A stretch of DNA of 32,028 nucleotides from Haplomitrium mnioides (taxonomy: Eukaryota; Marchantiophyta; Haplomitriopsida; Calobryales): assembly GCA_049999725.1 (NCBI GenBank), contig JBNGIS010016032.1, positions 1 through 32,028 on the forward strand, read 5' to 3'. The notes under the pieces were generated by a model. The model was given only the letters and a program-made list of their open reading frames with translations. It searched no databases and had not been told where the DNA came from. The position numbers were made by a program, and so were the translations under genes. Positions 1 through 9,558 of this stretch are shown here, piece by piece; the first letter of the stretch is position 1, and each line of letters begins with the position of its first letter.

Positions 1-1340
1 AGTCCGGATAGTCTATTTATCATCCTTTCGCCATTCAGGTATTACTCCCCTTAGTCACTCGTAGAAAAGTTTGATGTAAGAACAATAACTCCCATAAATC
101 CATTTTGAACTTTCGGATCATCCGCAGGACCAGTTCGAACTTTCAAGATCATCCTTTCCTTCAGTCTGAATCGTCTACATATCACCATTTCGGCGGATGA
201 ATCCTTTCCCCGCTTCGGATCCCTCTTAAGTGGGGTGCCCAACTTCGGATACCCAGTCGGAACCAGTTTAACCAGTCTCCCCACTTAGGAAGGCTGATCG
301 GAACCAACTTAAGTGGGGTTCCCCACTTAGGAAGGCTCCCTTCCGTCCCGTTCTTCGGATCGGACTCGCCGCGGACAACGGACCCGCTCTTCGGATTTTT
401 CATTCAAATCATTCCTTACATCACTCGTTCTCATCCGATTCTTCGATTAAGGATGTCCAGCCTTCACTATTCCATTTCAAACAGCCCGCACAACAATCCA
501 TTCGTTTTCCTCTCCATTCGATCCTCAGCAAGAATTCCTCTTCTATGGCAGCTCGATCATTTGTCATCACTTCAATGTCGTCGCAGCCTTCCTTCAGTTT
601 AATTTCGTAGTAAGAATAGGCAGCATCGCAGATCAATCAATTCCCAGCGCGGCCTTTCCACTCTTCAAGCGCGATCGCAGCTCAATTGTTCTTCAAACAG
701 ATCTCGTCGGATCGGCTCGTTCGTCGCAACAGATTTTTCAACACAGCAGGAACGTTCTTATCAGCATTGGCTTCACGGCCCTTGTCGCTCAACGATTCTT
801 CCTCGCAAATCTTTCGCGCAGTCGATTTGATTCGTTCCTTCTTCTATTGATTCTCCTTGTGAATGAACTGAATTCACACCTCAATGACTCCTGCGTTGAT
901 TTTCGCTTCCCAGATCCTTTCTCGCTCTTACACATTCGCGCAGCGATCCGTTCACATCATCGGCTTCTTCGTAACAGGAATTCACACAGGGAATCGATTC
1001 ATTGTGCCGCCTCACAGCTGGTTCTTCTTCTCTTCCACACAGCACCTCCGAAGTAACGCTGTCGTAGCACATCAACCTTCCCTTGCGGATCCTGCTTCGC
1101 AGCACCTTTCTCATTCGCATTCCACTAGGAGCTTGCTATATGTCCCATAAGTATCACAAGAAAACCCTGGCTAAGTATAAAGAGAATCCCCTCTCTTCCC
1201 CTCTCGAGAGGCATCCCCCTTGGGGTCTAAGGCCACCGCATAATTCTTCTCTGCCCTTGGACGGATCTAGTTCAGGGCATAGTTACCAAAGCACAAGTTC
1301 TGGGCATGCTGTCCATCGACTAAAAACATGGAATAAATAG
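1..1340. other. Unassigned sequence, no gene recognised
   Basis: This stretch is richer in C and G than the rest of the window, is pyrimidine-rich on the plus strand, and has only short open frames. The most protein-like, minus strand 636-421, starts at TTG and is acidic at its end, but I recognise no family and would not call it a gene. The segment from about 1170 (TATAAAGAGAA followed by CT-rich sequence) could be part of an old LTR. I found no matching second copy in the window. Confidence 0.4.
279..337. repeat. Direct repeat with embedded perfect palindrome
   Basis: The 17-mer CCCCACTTAGGAAGGCT occurs at 279-295 and again at 321-337. The second copy overlaps a near-perfect hairpin at 310-329 (arms AAGTGGGG and CCCCACTT, loop TT). 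A related CTTAAGTGGGG also lies near 226. It is probably a local duplication inside an unidentified repeat. Confidence 0.8.
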
Positions 1341-2179
1341 ATAGAAAAGTAGATAGGGGCTGGCTGGCCCTCGACAATTAGATTAGCTTTTATTTTATTT
1401 TTATTTTTATTTTTCTCAAAATAATTCTCACCCTACAGCACAGCGTCTTTGCCCTTTCTATTTCTTCACAATACAATATACTCCATTTTTTCTCCATATA
1501 CACAAGTTTTCCCAAAACTCTAGAAATAACACTTTCCTTCATTTTTGCCGCGCCGAAAAGAGCATCCTCCACGTCGATTCCGATTCTTTTGCAGGGACTA
1601 TGCTCTCACAGATTAGATTCTATACGGGCTATCAGAGGGGAACAGTCAAGCTACCTCATTGAAAAGCTTTCTTAGGAGTCTTGATATTGCTGGTTAGAAC
1701 TACTAGAGGACTCAAGGGTAAAGGTTTGGACCAATCTATGGGTTCACAACATGAATCAGCTATTGAGATGCAAAGGAGGTTAACTTCAGATCTTGAAATC
1801 AGTTTTGACCCGACTGAAGTTCTTATTGTGAGATACACACAAATTAGTTTTGGTTCATCTTTGGACGTATGATACAAAGTTGGAGCAGCACTTTTGAGGT
1901 AAAAGAATTCGGCTAAGGTACTATCAAGTCATGGGTTTTGAGAATGATGTCAGGGATACGGATGATCTGAACGTGACGGTCCAACTTCCTTGTTGAAAAC
2001 AGCGTCAGGCAGCAGGAGGACCAGTAGGATCCATCCGAACATAAGGTCAAAGAGAGGGGACCAGTCAATAGAGATGGGATGAGCCAAATATAAATTAGAG
2101 ACCCTAAAGAGGGGAACAACAAAAATCAGAGGAGATTTTTGAAAAAGAAAGGAGGCAGGTTTGAGACTGATGAACTACC
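1341..2179. other. AT-rich spacer, nothing recognised
   Basis: No coding frame of recognisable family, RNA gene or LTR boundary is visible here. A T-rich run of TTTTATTTTTATTTTTATTT type lies near 1389-1412. Short open frames on both strands around 1656-1877 overlap each other and look like chance frames. Confidence 0.4.
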
Positions 2180-2600
2180 AACGGGCGATAAGAAAGGCCC
2201 TGAATAATAACTAATAAGCAATAGCCAAACATGAAGGAATCGAATACGGGTCTAATGACAATGACTGATAAGAGAGGAACTGAATAAGGGTTTAATGACA
2301 ACCATCGATAAAGGAGAAACCAAAAAATAACTACAGACAACACTCGATAAAGGAAAAACCAAAAATGAACAATTGACAACATTCAATAAATGAGAATCCA
2401 AAAACTAACAACTAACAGCGGTCAATGAGGGAGATCCGCTAACTAACAATTGACAACAATTGATAAGAGAGAACCAAAAACTAACAAGTGACATCAACTG
2501 ATAAGAAAGAACCAAAAACTAACAAGTGACATCGGTCGATATGGGAGAACCAAAAACTAACAACTAATATCAGTTAATAAGATAGAGGACATCTGACACG
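2180..2600 (+). repeat. Minisatellite, about 11 units of 38-40 bp
   Basis: A degenerate tandem array has a core like GATAAGAGAGAACCAAAAAC followed by TAACAAGTGACAT. The GATA/AATA anchor recurs at 2187, 2267, 2307, 2346, 2385, 2424, 2462, 2500, 2538 and 2576, so the spacing is 38-40 bp, with one decayed unit between the first two. The period is not a constant multiple of three and stops occur throughout, so it is not coding. It ends about 285 bp left of the Copia D LTR. Confidence 0.85.
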
Positions 2601-2884
2601 TGGATGACACATAGGGATTGGTTCTAAGAAGAATACTTCAGATAAAGCCACAGACCGGTAAGTAGACACAAAGTGGCCAACTTAATGCAATCGAAACTAA
2701 TGTTAATACATCAGACATCACAATAGGAGTTCACGTGTCACTTCACTAGGGATCCAGCTCTGCAATTCCCAATAGAAAGAGAAACCGAGGTAAAGAGTTG
2801 CGACAATGAGGGAAGAATGTATCAAGGAGAATTATGTGAATTTAAATAATATTATGATAGACATTGTAATGTTGAGTGGAAGCA

Positions 2885-3472
2885 TGTAACACTACACACC
2901 CACATTACACACATAAGTTAGTACAAATACAACACATACAAGTTAGCACAAGAGAAGCGCACAAAGAACTTGGAAAACCCACAAGGTAAGAGATGCCAAA
3001 CAAGGCACTCTCCCTTCTCTATATACTTGAGAGAAAGCACTTTGCTGACATAGGTGGAGGAACTCCATTGGTTCCTTTTCTATCCTCTTCTAATTGGACC
3101 CCTCTTTTCTCTCTCACTCTAATTGGACTACCCTTTTACTTTTGTTCTCCTTCTGCCACGTGTCTTTATCCTTAGAACCTTCCATCTCTTTAGTTCTCCT
3201 TCTGCCACGTGTCTTTATCTTTAGAACCTTCCTTTTACTTTAATTCTCCGCTTGCCACGTGTCCTTATCCTCTTCTAAAGTAGTCTATCTAGACTCCCTC
3301 TTTCACTTTAATTTGTTGACTTCCTCTCCTCGTGCCACGTGTCCAATTCTCTATAATAGCAATTGCTTTTTTGCTACTCTAACTTAGTAATAGCTTTCTA
3401 AAGATAGTTGACATTATTTTTAGCTATAGCTTACTAAAGTTAGTGACCGTTAAAGTGGAAACCAATCTAACA
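2885..3472 (-). repeat. Copia D 3' LTR
   Basis: On the minus strand this segment starts TGTTAGATTGG at 3472 and ends GTGTTACA at 2885, giving a TG...CA LTR of about 588 bp. Inside, in minus orientation, a run of CACGTG boxes is followed by a TATA-like AGTATATAGAG (about 3017-3027) and a T/G-rich tail, the expected U3-R-U5 order. No second copy is in the window, so the boundaries rest on this order, the TG/CA ends and the adjacent RNase H remnant. The preceding polypurine tract is not well preserved. Confidence 0.55.
3157..3341 (-). promoter_or_regulatory. Four G-box (CACGTG) sites in LTR U3
   Basis: CACGTG occurs at 3157-3162, 3206-3211, 3256-3261 and 3336-3341, each within TGCCACGTGTC (minus strand GACACGTGGCA). 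The first three lie 49-50 bp apart in a degenerate tandem repeat; the fourth is 80 bp away. ACGT-core G-boxes are binding sites for plant bZIP and bHLH factors in light and abscisic-acid responses. Their place upstream of the LTR's TATA-like box suggests they were enhancers of Copia D. Two further CACGTG sites (2597, 2732) lie just outside the LTR. Confidence 0.65.
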
Positions 3473-3724
3473 ATCATATACAAGTCAAGTAGGAAAGTAT
3501 ATACTTTATTCAAGGTGGTGAGATACAATCTATGAGGTATAAGTGATCCTCACCCTTGGATATCTAAGAACCAACCAATAACTAGCTAGGAAAATTCGGT
3601 CAAGCCAACACCACTAGGCCGAACACTTAATTAGTGCAACTTAGAATGGGACACACACACTACAAAGAATTCAATTACGATATAGCAGATGAGAATGTAA
3701 CACAAAACATAGAGCTAGACTTGT

Positions 3725-3732
3725 TCTTTCAA
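3725..3732. repeat. Candidate 8-bp target duplication (left copy)
   Basis: TCTTTCAA lies next to the left inverted repeat, and TTTTTTAG at 26942-26949 lies next to the right one. They agree at 5 of 8 positions, and all three differences are transitions, as expected of an old duplication. Setting the transposon ends at CATCC gave the best match; ends two bases further out fit worse. Confidence 0.5.
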
Positions 3733-3764
3733 CATCCGCTACTTTGAACCAAGAATAAGCTACT
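3733..3764 (+). repeat. Left terminal inverted repeat
   Basis: The sequence begins CATCCGCTACTTTGAACCAA and matches the reverse complement of 26910-26941, which begins CATCCACTACTTTGAACCAG. The first 19 bases differ at one position. The next dozen align with small gaps, both ending GCTACT. Beyond that both ends are AT-rich without clear pairing. Confidence 0.75.
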
Positions 3765-4859
3765 CAAAACATGAACTTTTTCTTAAAAGAAAAAAACATA
3801 GTTTTTGACCTTAAAAAACAAATAAAACGAGGATATTTTTCAAAAGCAAAAACTATGTGAGTTTGATAGCTTTATTTTTTGCCGCTTTAACAAGCATAAC
3901 TGAACAAAAATCAATTTTATTATGTAAAATCAAACAATATTCTTAGTTTTTATGAAAATATTGGAAATCTCAAAATCCATGAAAAGTACAAAAATTATGG
4001 TATGTTTTCACAAGAAACTTGCATTTATCATTGAATATATTTGGAAGCCCAAAAATTGAAATATACATCAGAATAAGTTATTTTGAAATAGGTTTGGTTG
4101 CACAAACTCTATGCGCGCATAGACATGGTGCTCCTTAAAACTTCTTTTTTGGAAAAAAAATAGAAAACATGAGGAAAATACCCAAGTGGACTAGAAGTCA
4201 AGGGAATGAGTTTGGAATTGTAGTGCATAGTAATCATCAAAACAAAACATTACATAGATTTTGGAGCTCTATTATCAAGTTCAAGCAAGAAAGAAGCTTT
4301 CTTTTGTAGTTGAAAATCCGTTAGCGCAAAGGCTAAAGTGGGCATATTTTAGAAGGTTTGAGCAATTAAGAATATTTCATAATTCTGAGAATCATACACA
4401 AAGGAGTCATAGTTTAGAATAAAAAAGGGAGTAGCTTTAGAGATTTACTTAAGAGTGTAAACAAGCAACATCTCCAAGTTTTTGACCAGAGTCTATCAAA
4501 CAAAAGGTTTTGAGTTCTACAAAAAAGTCTTTGAGTAGTGTAGAATCCAAGTTTTGCACAGTAGTCTTTGCATGTAGAAGCTTAAGGGTTGTATATTAGA
4601 GTTAGTATGTGTGGAAGGCTTGGACTTCCACACGATATTCTATGCCTACATAGAAATCCGAGCTCAACATCTTAACACTCAACAACAAAGACTATGTTGA
4701 ACCTAGGTTTTTGTTCCGCAGTAGAGTCTTTGCACGCATAAGGTTTCGACTTGCGCATCAAATTCTATGCGTGCATAGGGTTCAAACTTCTACATTTGAG
4801 TATAGGCAGGCTAAAGGTTCTATTTTTTGCAACAAACTATAGGCACACTAAAGACCCAA
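3765..4859. other. Transposon sequence 3' of the transposase-like gene
   Basis: This is AT-rich and lacks a convincing frame. It contains palindromes at 4108-4123, 4640-4653 and 4765-4778. Phrases such as AGTCTTTG recur around 4520-4740. The last part (about 4800-4860) may still be the decayed C-terminus of the minus-strand gene, but the frame becomes unreadable. Confidence 0.45.
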
Positions 4860-5659
4860 ATCTTTGACTTCAAATCACTCAACTTGAACTTGAATTTTTG
4901 ATTAAAGGTAATGTCATACATTCTTTGAACCAAAGAGAGACATTGTTGCAGAAACATTTTAAAATTCCAAGTTTCCATCAAAAGAGTTACTTGAGGTTTA
5001 GGATTATAAGATAACCGAGTGCCTTGCTAAGACTTGTAATCATGAAATCGTTGGCATGTTTCAAATGTTTCAAAAATTTGCTGAATATTTGATCGATTTG
5101 ATCATGAGCATAGCCAACCATGAGAAATCCGACCTTGACTTTTCGGAAAGCATTCTTGGTAATAAGGAGACTAAGATATCTAAATAAGATGGAGTTCTTA
5201 TTTTCTTGTGTCTTATTGTCCAATTGAAGATACAAAGTTGAAGGCAACGGCCCTTCAAAGTCACATAATATTTTATTGAGCATCGTAGCTATCAAATTGG
5301 AGTCACTTCTCAAGTTTCTGTAGGTTAAAAAGACCCTTGAAGAAAGAGCATGACTGAATATTAAAGCACTAACAACATGCACACCCACTAGAAAATCTTT
5401 ATCAATATTTTTTGGTGGCAAATGCTAGTGTGGAATGGTTGTTTTCTTTTGATCCTATCCATCGATCACAATTCCCAAGTATTTTTTACCATCGGCGTAA
5501 CATTTTCTTCAATAGTTTGCAAGTTTTGTTCTTTCTTTCATTTGTTGGTCATGATGAAGAAACAATTAGCGATTATATTTGACTACATCACAAAGCACCA
5601 AAGAGATAAAAGTAGTTATGTAAATCATGTCTTGATACTTCGAAGGATAACCTTAGGTG
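4860..5659 (-). pseudogene. Transposase-like protein (DUF7869-type), broken
   Basis: Reading down the minus strand from an acceptor-like TTTTTAG at 5660, one frame runs to about 4987 with several stops. In order it shows GIVIDG(stop)DQKKT near 5475-5437, then LYLQLDNKTQENKN near 5235-5194, then GFLMVGYAHDQIDQIFSKFL near 5127-5068. These match my memory of a eukaryotic family with motifs DGMDQxKT, LDNxxxENKN and GHTHEDIDQxFS, thought to be a transposase-like RNase H fold and catalogued, I believe, as DUF7869. A frameshift near 5008 moves the frame, which continues YNPKPQVTLLMETWNF to about 4905. The first His of GHTH is Tyr here, a C-to-T change. Upstream exons should lie between 5660 and about 7050 but I could not recognise them. 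The gene is divergent from the methylase gene. Confidence 0.6.
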
Positions 5660-7056
5660 CTAAAAATATTCAAATCAGCTTCAACAAATGTTTGGATTGG
5701 TAGAGGTGAAAATTTATAAAAAAGATTAACAATAAACTTTAGTTAATTTAAATATAGAAGAATTTGATTACCATTTACAATAAGGACTTGTCTTTGACTT
5801 GAAATAAGCAAAAGTTTAAAGAGGAGAAAAAAAGGAGATTTGCGCACACGAGGTCACAAACTAAAACTTCAATTTCAAAGGTAGTTTGAACTTTATGTTT
5901 CCATATGATTAAAAAAACAAAAACAGATTCTATGTGCGCATAAGACAAAAAGCAACAACAACAATATCTTGGTTTGCTTTGACTATTGTCATGACTCAAT
6001 TTTGAAAGAAACAAGAACAAAACCTATGCGCGCATAAGATCCGCAAACAACATAAACAACTCTTAATATTGTTTATCTAGCAAGGGGCTTTGGATTCAAA
6101 GCAACAATAGCAAAATTGGATGCAAAGCTAAGGTCACATCCAACAATCAAAATAGTTTCCTTGCTTTATTTGACTCTTGGCATGGTTTGGACTCAAACTA
6201 AAGCAACAAACCCTATATGAGCATAGAGTCCGTTCTGACAACTCAAGTTGCTAGTGTTTATTTGACTAAAACCTTGTTTGTAAAATAGCTTAACAAAACA
6301 AATATCTTGTAGCACTAAGTTGAGAAAGGATAACATCTCTAGAACCAAGCTTTGAGTCTCGTAAAAAGAGCATCTTTTGAAACCGTAGGTTTCAAAAGAA
6401 AAGAAATTTGTTGCCTATGTCAGACTCCAAGACGGATTTTTCTCACAATAGATTTTGTGTTTGTAAAACTTGCAAGTTGTTCACTTCTTGATCCTATGTT
6501 TACATTGGATTCACTCCTTGACCCTATACATGCATAGGGTTCAATTCCTTATCATATGCACACATAGGGTTCATTTTCTCTCTCTTCATATGTAGACGTA
6601 TCTGATTCAACAAGCATCATATTTGTTTCCCAAAATACTTGCCATCTTACTTGACACTTTAGGTATTTCAATGTTTACTTCCTCAGAACAACGGTTTAAA
6701 AGTATCTCAAGCTACTGGCCAAAAGTAGCACTTTTATGCGAACATGAATCTTGAAGTTCTAGCCTTCTCTTGCCTTTGAATACTCCAAACCATTGAAAAA
6801 TGATAACAAAAAAGAAGAAATTTCAGAAAAAAATTGCAACAAGTATTCTCAAGGTATACCCAAAAGATGTGTTTTTGAAGAAAATTTCATAAAATGACAA
6901 AATTGTGAAATTTTTGTGGTGGAAATGAAAAAAAAATCAGAAAGATGAAAACAAACAATTTTCTATATACTATTTTTTTTGCACTAGGCAAACCTATGTG
7001 TCAAGAGCTCTCTGAATAATTTTTTTGGTAGGAAAATGCGTTTTTTGAAATTTTTG
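5660..7056. other. Spacer/intron region between the two divergent transposon genes
   Basis: This region is AT-rich and holds five of the palindromes (5930-6567). It presumably contains the introns and N-terminal exons of the minus-strand transposase-like gene, but no exon was recognised. Open frames at 5775-6020 (minus) and 6352-6537 (plus) have no recognisable content. The A/T-run-rich part from 6790 leads into the probable promoter of the plus-strand gene. Confidence 0.4.
6374..6398. repeat. Perfect 11-bp hairpin
   Basis: Arms CTTTTGAAACC (6374-6384) and GGTTTCAAAAG (6388-6398) enclose the loop GTA. It lies in the spacer between the two transposon genes. No function is evident. Confidence 0.8.
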
Positions 7057-7096
7057 TATAAAAGAGTGACAATGGAAAGTTTCTTTCCATTGTCAC
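7057..7096 (+). promoter_or_regulatory. TATA box followed by a perfect 14-bp hairpin
   Basis: TATAAAAG at 7057-7064 is directly followed by a hairpin with arms GTGACAATGGAAAG (7066-7079) and CTTTCCATTGTCAC (7083-7096) and loop TTT. The ATG of the ParB-methylase gene is 185 bases from the TATA box, a plausible 5' leader. Transcription should begin near 7085-7095, inside the hairpin. The pairing is perfect even though nearby coding sequence has decayed. Confidence 0.5.
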
Positions 7097-7654
7097 GAGT
7101 TCACTTTCCGGTTTTTGTTTTTTTGTTGTCAATGTTTTTGCAATTTCTTGTCATTTAGCCATTTTTTGCCTTTTATTCAGTGTGAACTTTTTTTTGTAAG
7201 ATTTTTGCCTTCCATTTTTACTAGTCTACACTTTGGAGAAAATGGCATCACTAGCCAATTCTCCTAAACCAGCTTAACCAAAGCCTTATAGATATTCGAT
7301 TGTTGTGAAGGTTCTTGAACCACCAAAACTAGCCTACGAATGGCTCGTTTGTTGTGGAACAATAAAGTATATCGACCATTACCTTTACTTTTTTCACGAT
7401 GAAGGTGAAAAACTTTAACATGGGTCTTTTGGTACAAATCATGATGATTCGAGAGGGGCACAGAGCCTACATAGGGCTGCTTCTGTAGTCAGAATTATCA
7501 ATTACCTTCTTCAAGGCTTCACCAAAGAAATTATGCTTCAATGAGATGAAGCCACGAGACATCTTCACCAAGGATCTGCAGTCGGCTTACAACGACAGCA
7601 AGGTGAGACAAACAAGATTTGTTTTTCAATCATTTTGATCTTTTTGTTGCCAAG

Positions 7655-9484
7655 GAGTCTATGTACACATGGACTCTAGAGTCCATGCACACTTGGACTT
7701 TCAAGTCCATGTGCACATGGATTAGGGAGTCTATGTGCGCATAGAGTTCAATGCATCTTTGGGCTTAGACTAGAGGTTGAAACACTTGGAGTCCCTTATT
7801 AAAGTTTTGACAAATTTTTGTATTAAGTCATTGGCCGTTCATTTTTCTTTATTTTCAAATTTGTCAATATTTATAAGACTTTGTAAATGCTTACCCAGAC
7901 ATGAAGCAAGTAGAATGGGAGTTCATCAAATTGGCTATCAATATCAATCTTTTGAAAGTAATGCAAGGCGTACACATTCAACAACTTATACCGCATCCAA
8001 ATGTGGCCTTGATGACTTTGGTAGCAACAAGTTGACCATCTGCTGCCAAAAAAAGAAAGGAGGTGGAGCCAGCCAAGGCTCCAAAAAAGAAGAAGCACAC
8101 CCTACCAAAGAAGAGGCATGTGTCCCCACCACCTATTTGAGGAGGAGCCGGTCTCGTTCCCATCTCCAACCATTCATCTTTAGCGGCGCCTTCATCTTCA
8201 ACTCCTAGCAACTCAGAGGAAGACGCAGAGCCAGAGGCGGTGCAAGCTCCAACATCAAGATCAAAAAGGCAATTCCATAAGGGGTTGTGGACCTTTCATG
8301 AATGAGAGCAGGTGGAGGCTCAGACAGTGTCTAAGGAAGACAAAAATAAGATTAGGGAGTCTACAATCCAGTGGTATAGAGTCCGAGAGGAAACAATTAC
8401 AATTCGACTAGAAAACCTTAACCTTCCGAAACTTGGAATGGATGACTAGGGGCCATTCTAGATTAAGAGGTTGAATGAAGATTTTGTAGAGCTTCTAGTG
8501 CAAAGAATGCTCACAAACAAGTATGCACACAGTTTTTTCATTGTGGTGGTGGATTCGAAGTGCGAGTTAATGGATAAGTCCGAGTTTGACAAGAACTTTA
8601 ACAAGTATGGATACAATATTGTAGGAGGCAATCATAGTGTTGCCGCAAGGCAACTTCTTATTACCAAATATGGAGAAAAAAATCCCATGCTTTTGGTTTG
8701 TATTTGTTACGTATATGTAAGGCTTACACCAATAGAAGCTTGCATCTTTGCAATTGATAAAATTACGATCAACATTACAAGTTGGAAATGACATCCATTC
8801 AAAAGGTCAAGTATTGGCATCATAGTACATGGAGAGAGGGATGGTGTCATCCCATAAATTAAAAAGAAAATTCGTGATGGAGACTTTGGAGATAAAAGCC
8901 AAAGTCCATTATTGAGAAGACAGTTACATCTCAAGACAATTGATTCCAACTCGCGTTCCAAAGTGGAGAGCTCTGGGAGTTACAACATAGCATATTTTCA
9001 ATGTGGGAAAAAATCAAGTGATGGGCTAGAAGCAAAAGACCATAGGATCTTTAAGAATGGAGGACATGAAGTAGACACCGTGGAGGTACTTTCAAGGTCT
9101 TTTTTACAAAATTAAAATGTTAGTTTTGAAATATGTGGGAGCCAGAGAGCTTTCAATTGAAGAAACATCTCTTAAACTTGAGAGATATAAAGTTTTGACA
9201 GTGATGGTTAAATGTTTTTGCTCCGAGGTATACTACAGCTCATAGGAGGAAGCAAGGATGGAGTATCCCATCCACACAAAAAAGTCAAAGATGTCCTCTT
9301 TTTACTCGAGCTTTGAGAAATTGTTGGTAAGTTTTTTCCCCTTTTTCAATTCTGTTTCAAAAATTTTATTGAATTTTTTTTAAGTTGATCAAGTCTCTAG
9401 TAGCTTTTATATCTTCAATTCCTTGGTCGAATTGATTTGAGAGTCTATGTGAGCATGGACTCTCAAGTCCATGCGCACATGGAC
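7655..9484 (+). repeat. 44-bp composite palindrome shared by introns 1 and 2
   Basis: Positions 7655-7698 (intron 1) and 9441-9484 (intron 2) are two copies of one 44-bp block differing at about seven bases. Each begins GAGTCTATGT and ends TGGAC, and consists of two linked palindromes. Intron 1 continues with two more palindromes (7705-7721 and 7731-7744). Either the motif seeded both introns or the introns share an origin. Confidence 0.75.
7899..9326 (+). other. Exon 2: Lys-rich tract and ParB/Srx-like domain
   Basis: The frame from 7901 starts MKQVEWEFIKLAINI. A basic run with KAPKKKK and LPKKRH (about 8072-8125) looks like a nuclear localisation signal. A Ser/Pro/Glu linker follows (8170-8280). 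The ParB-like core is at about 8465-8760: NEDFVELLVQRML, then NIVGGNHSVAARQLL (8612-8656), then RLTPIEACIFAID. GGNHS followed by AAR and a helix, then LTPxEA, is the pattern of the ParB/sulfiredoxin superfamily (GxHR and LTxxE in relatives). After a one-base loss near 8755 the frame continues NYDQHYKLEMTSIQKVKYWH, with FSMWEKIK later. It shifts again near 9112 to KMLVLKYVGARELSIEETSL, and ends FEKLL at the intron 2 donor. Assignment is from motifs only. Confidence 0.6.
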
Positions 9485-9558
9485 CGCTATTACTTTTCAA
9501 AGTCAAGGTCTTTGTTTTTGTTTTCTCTTCTTATTTTTTCCTCCGTGCTCTCTACAAG

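Noticed and set aside
421-636. 71-codon acidic frame on minus, possible small gene
   Set aside because: It starts at TTG, has no recognisable motif, and nothing around it looks coding.
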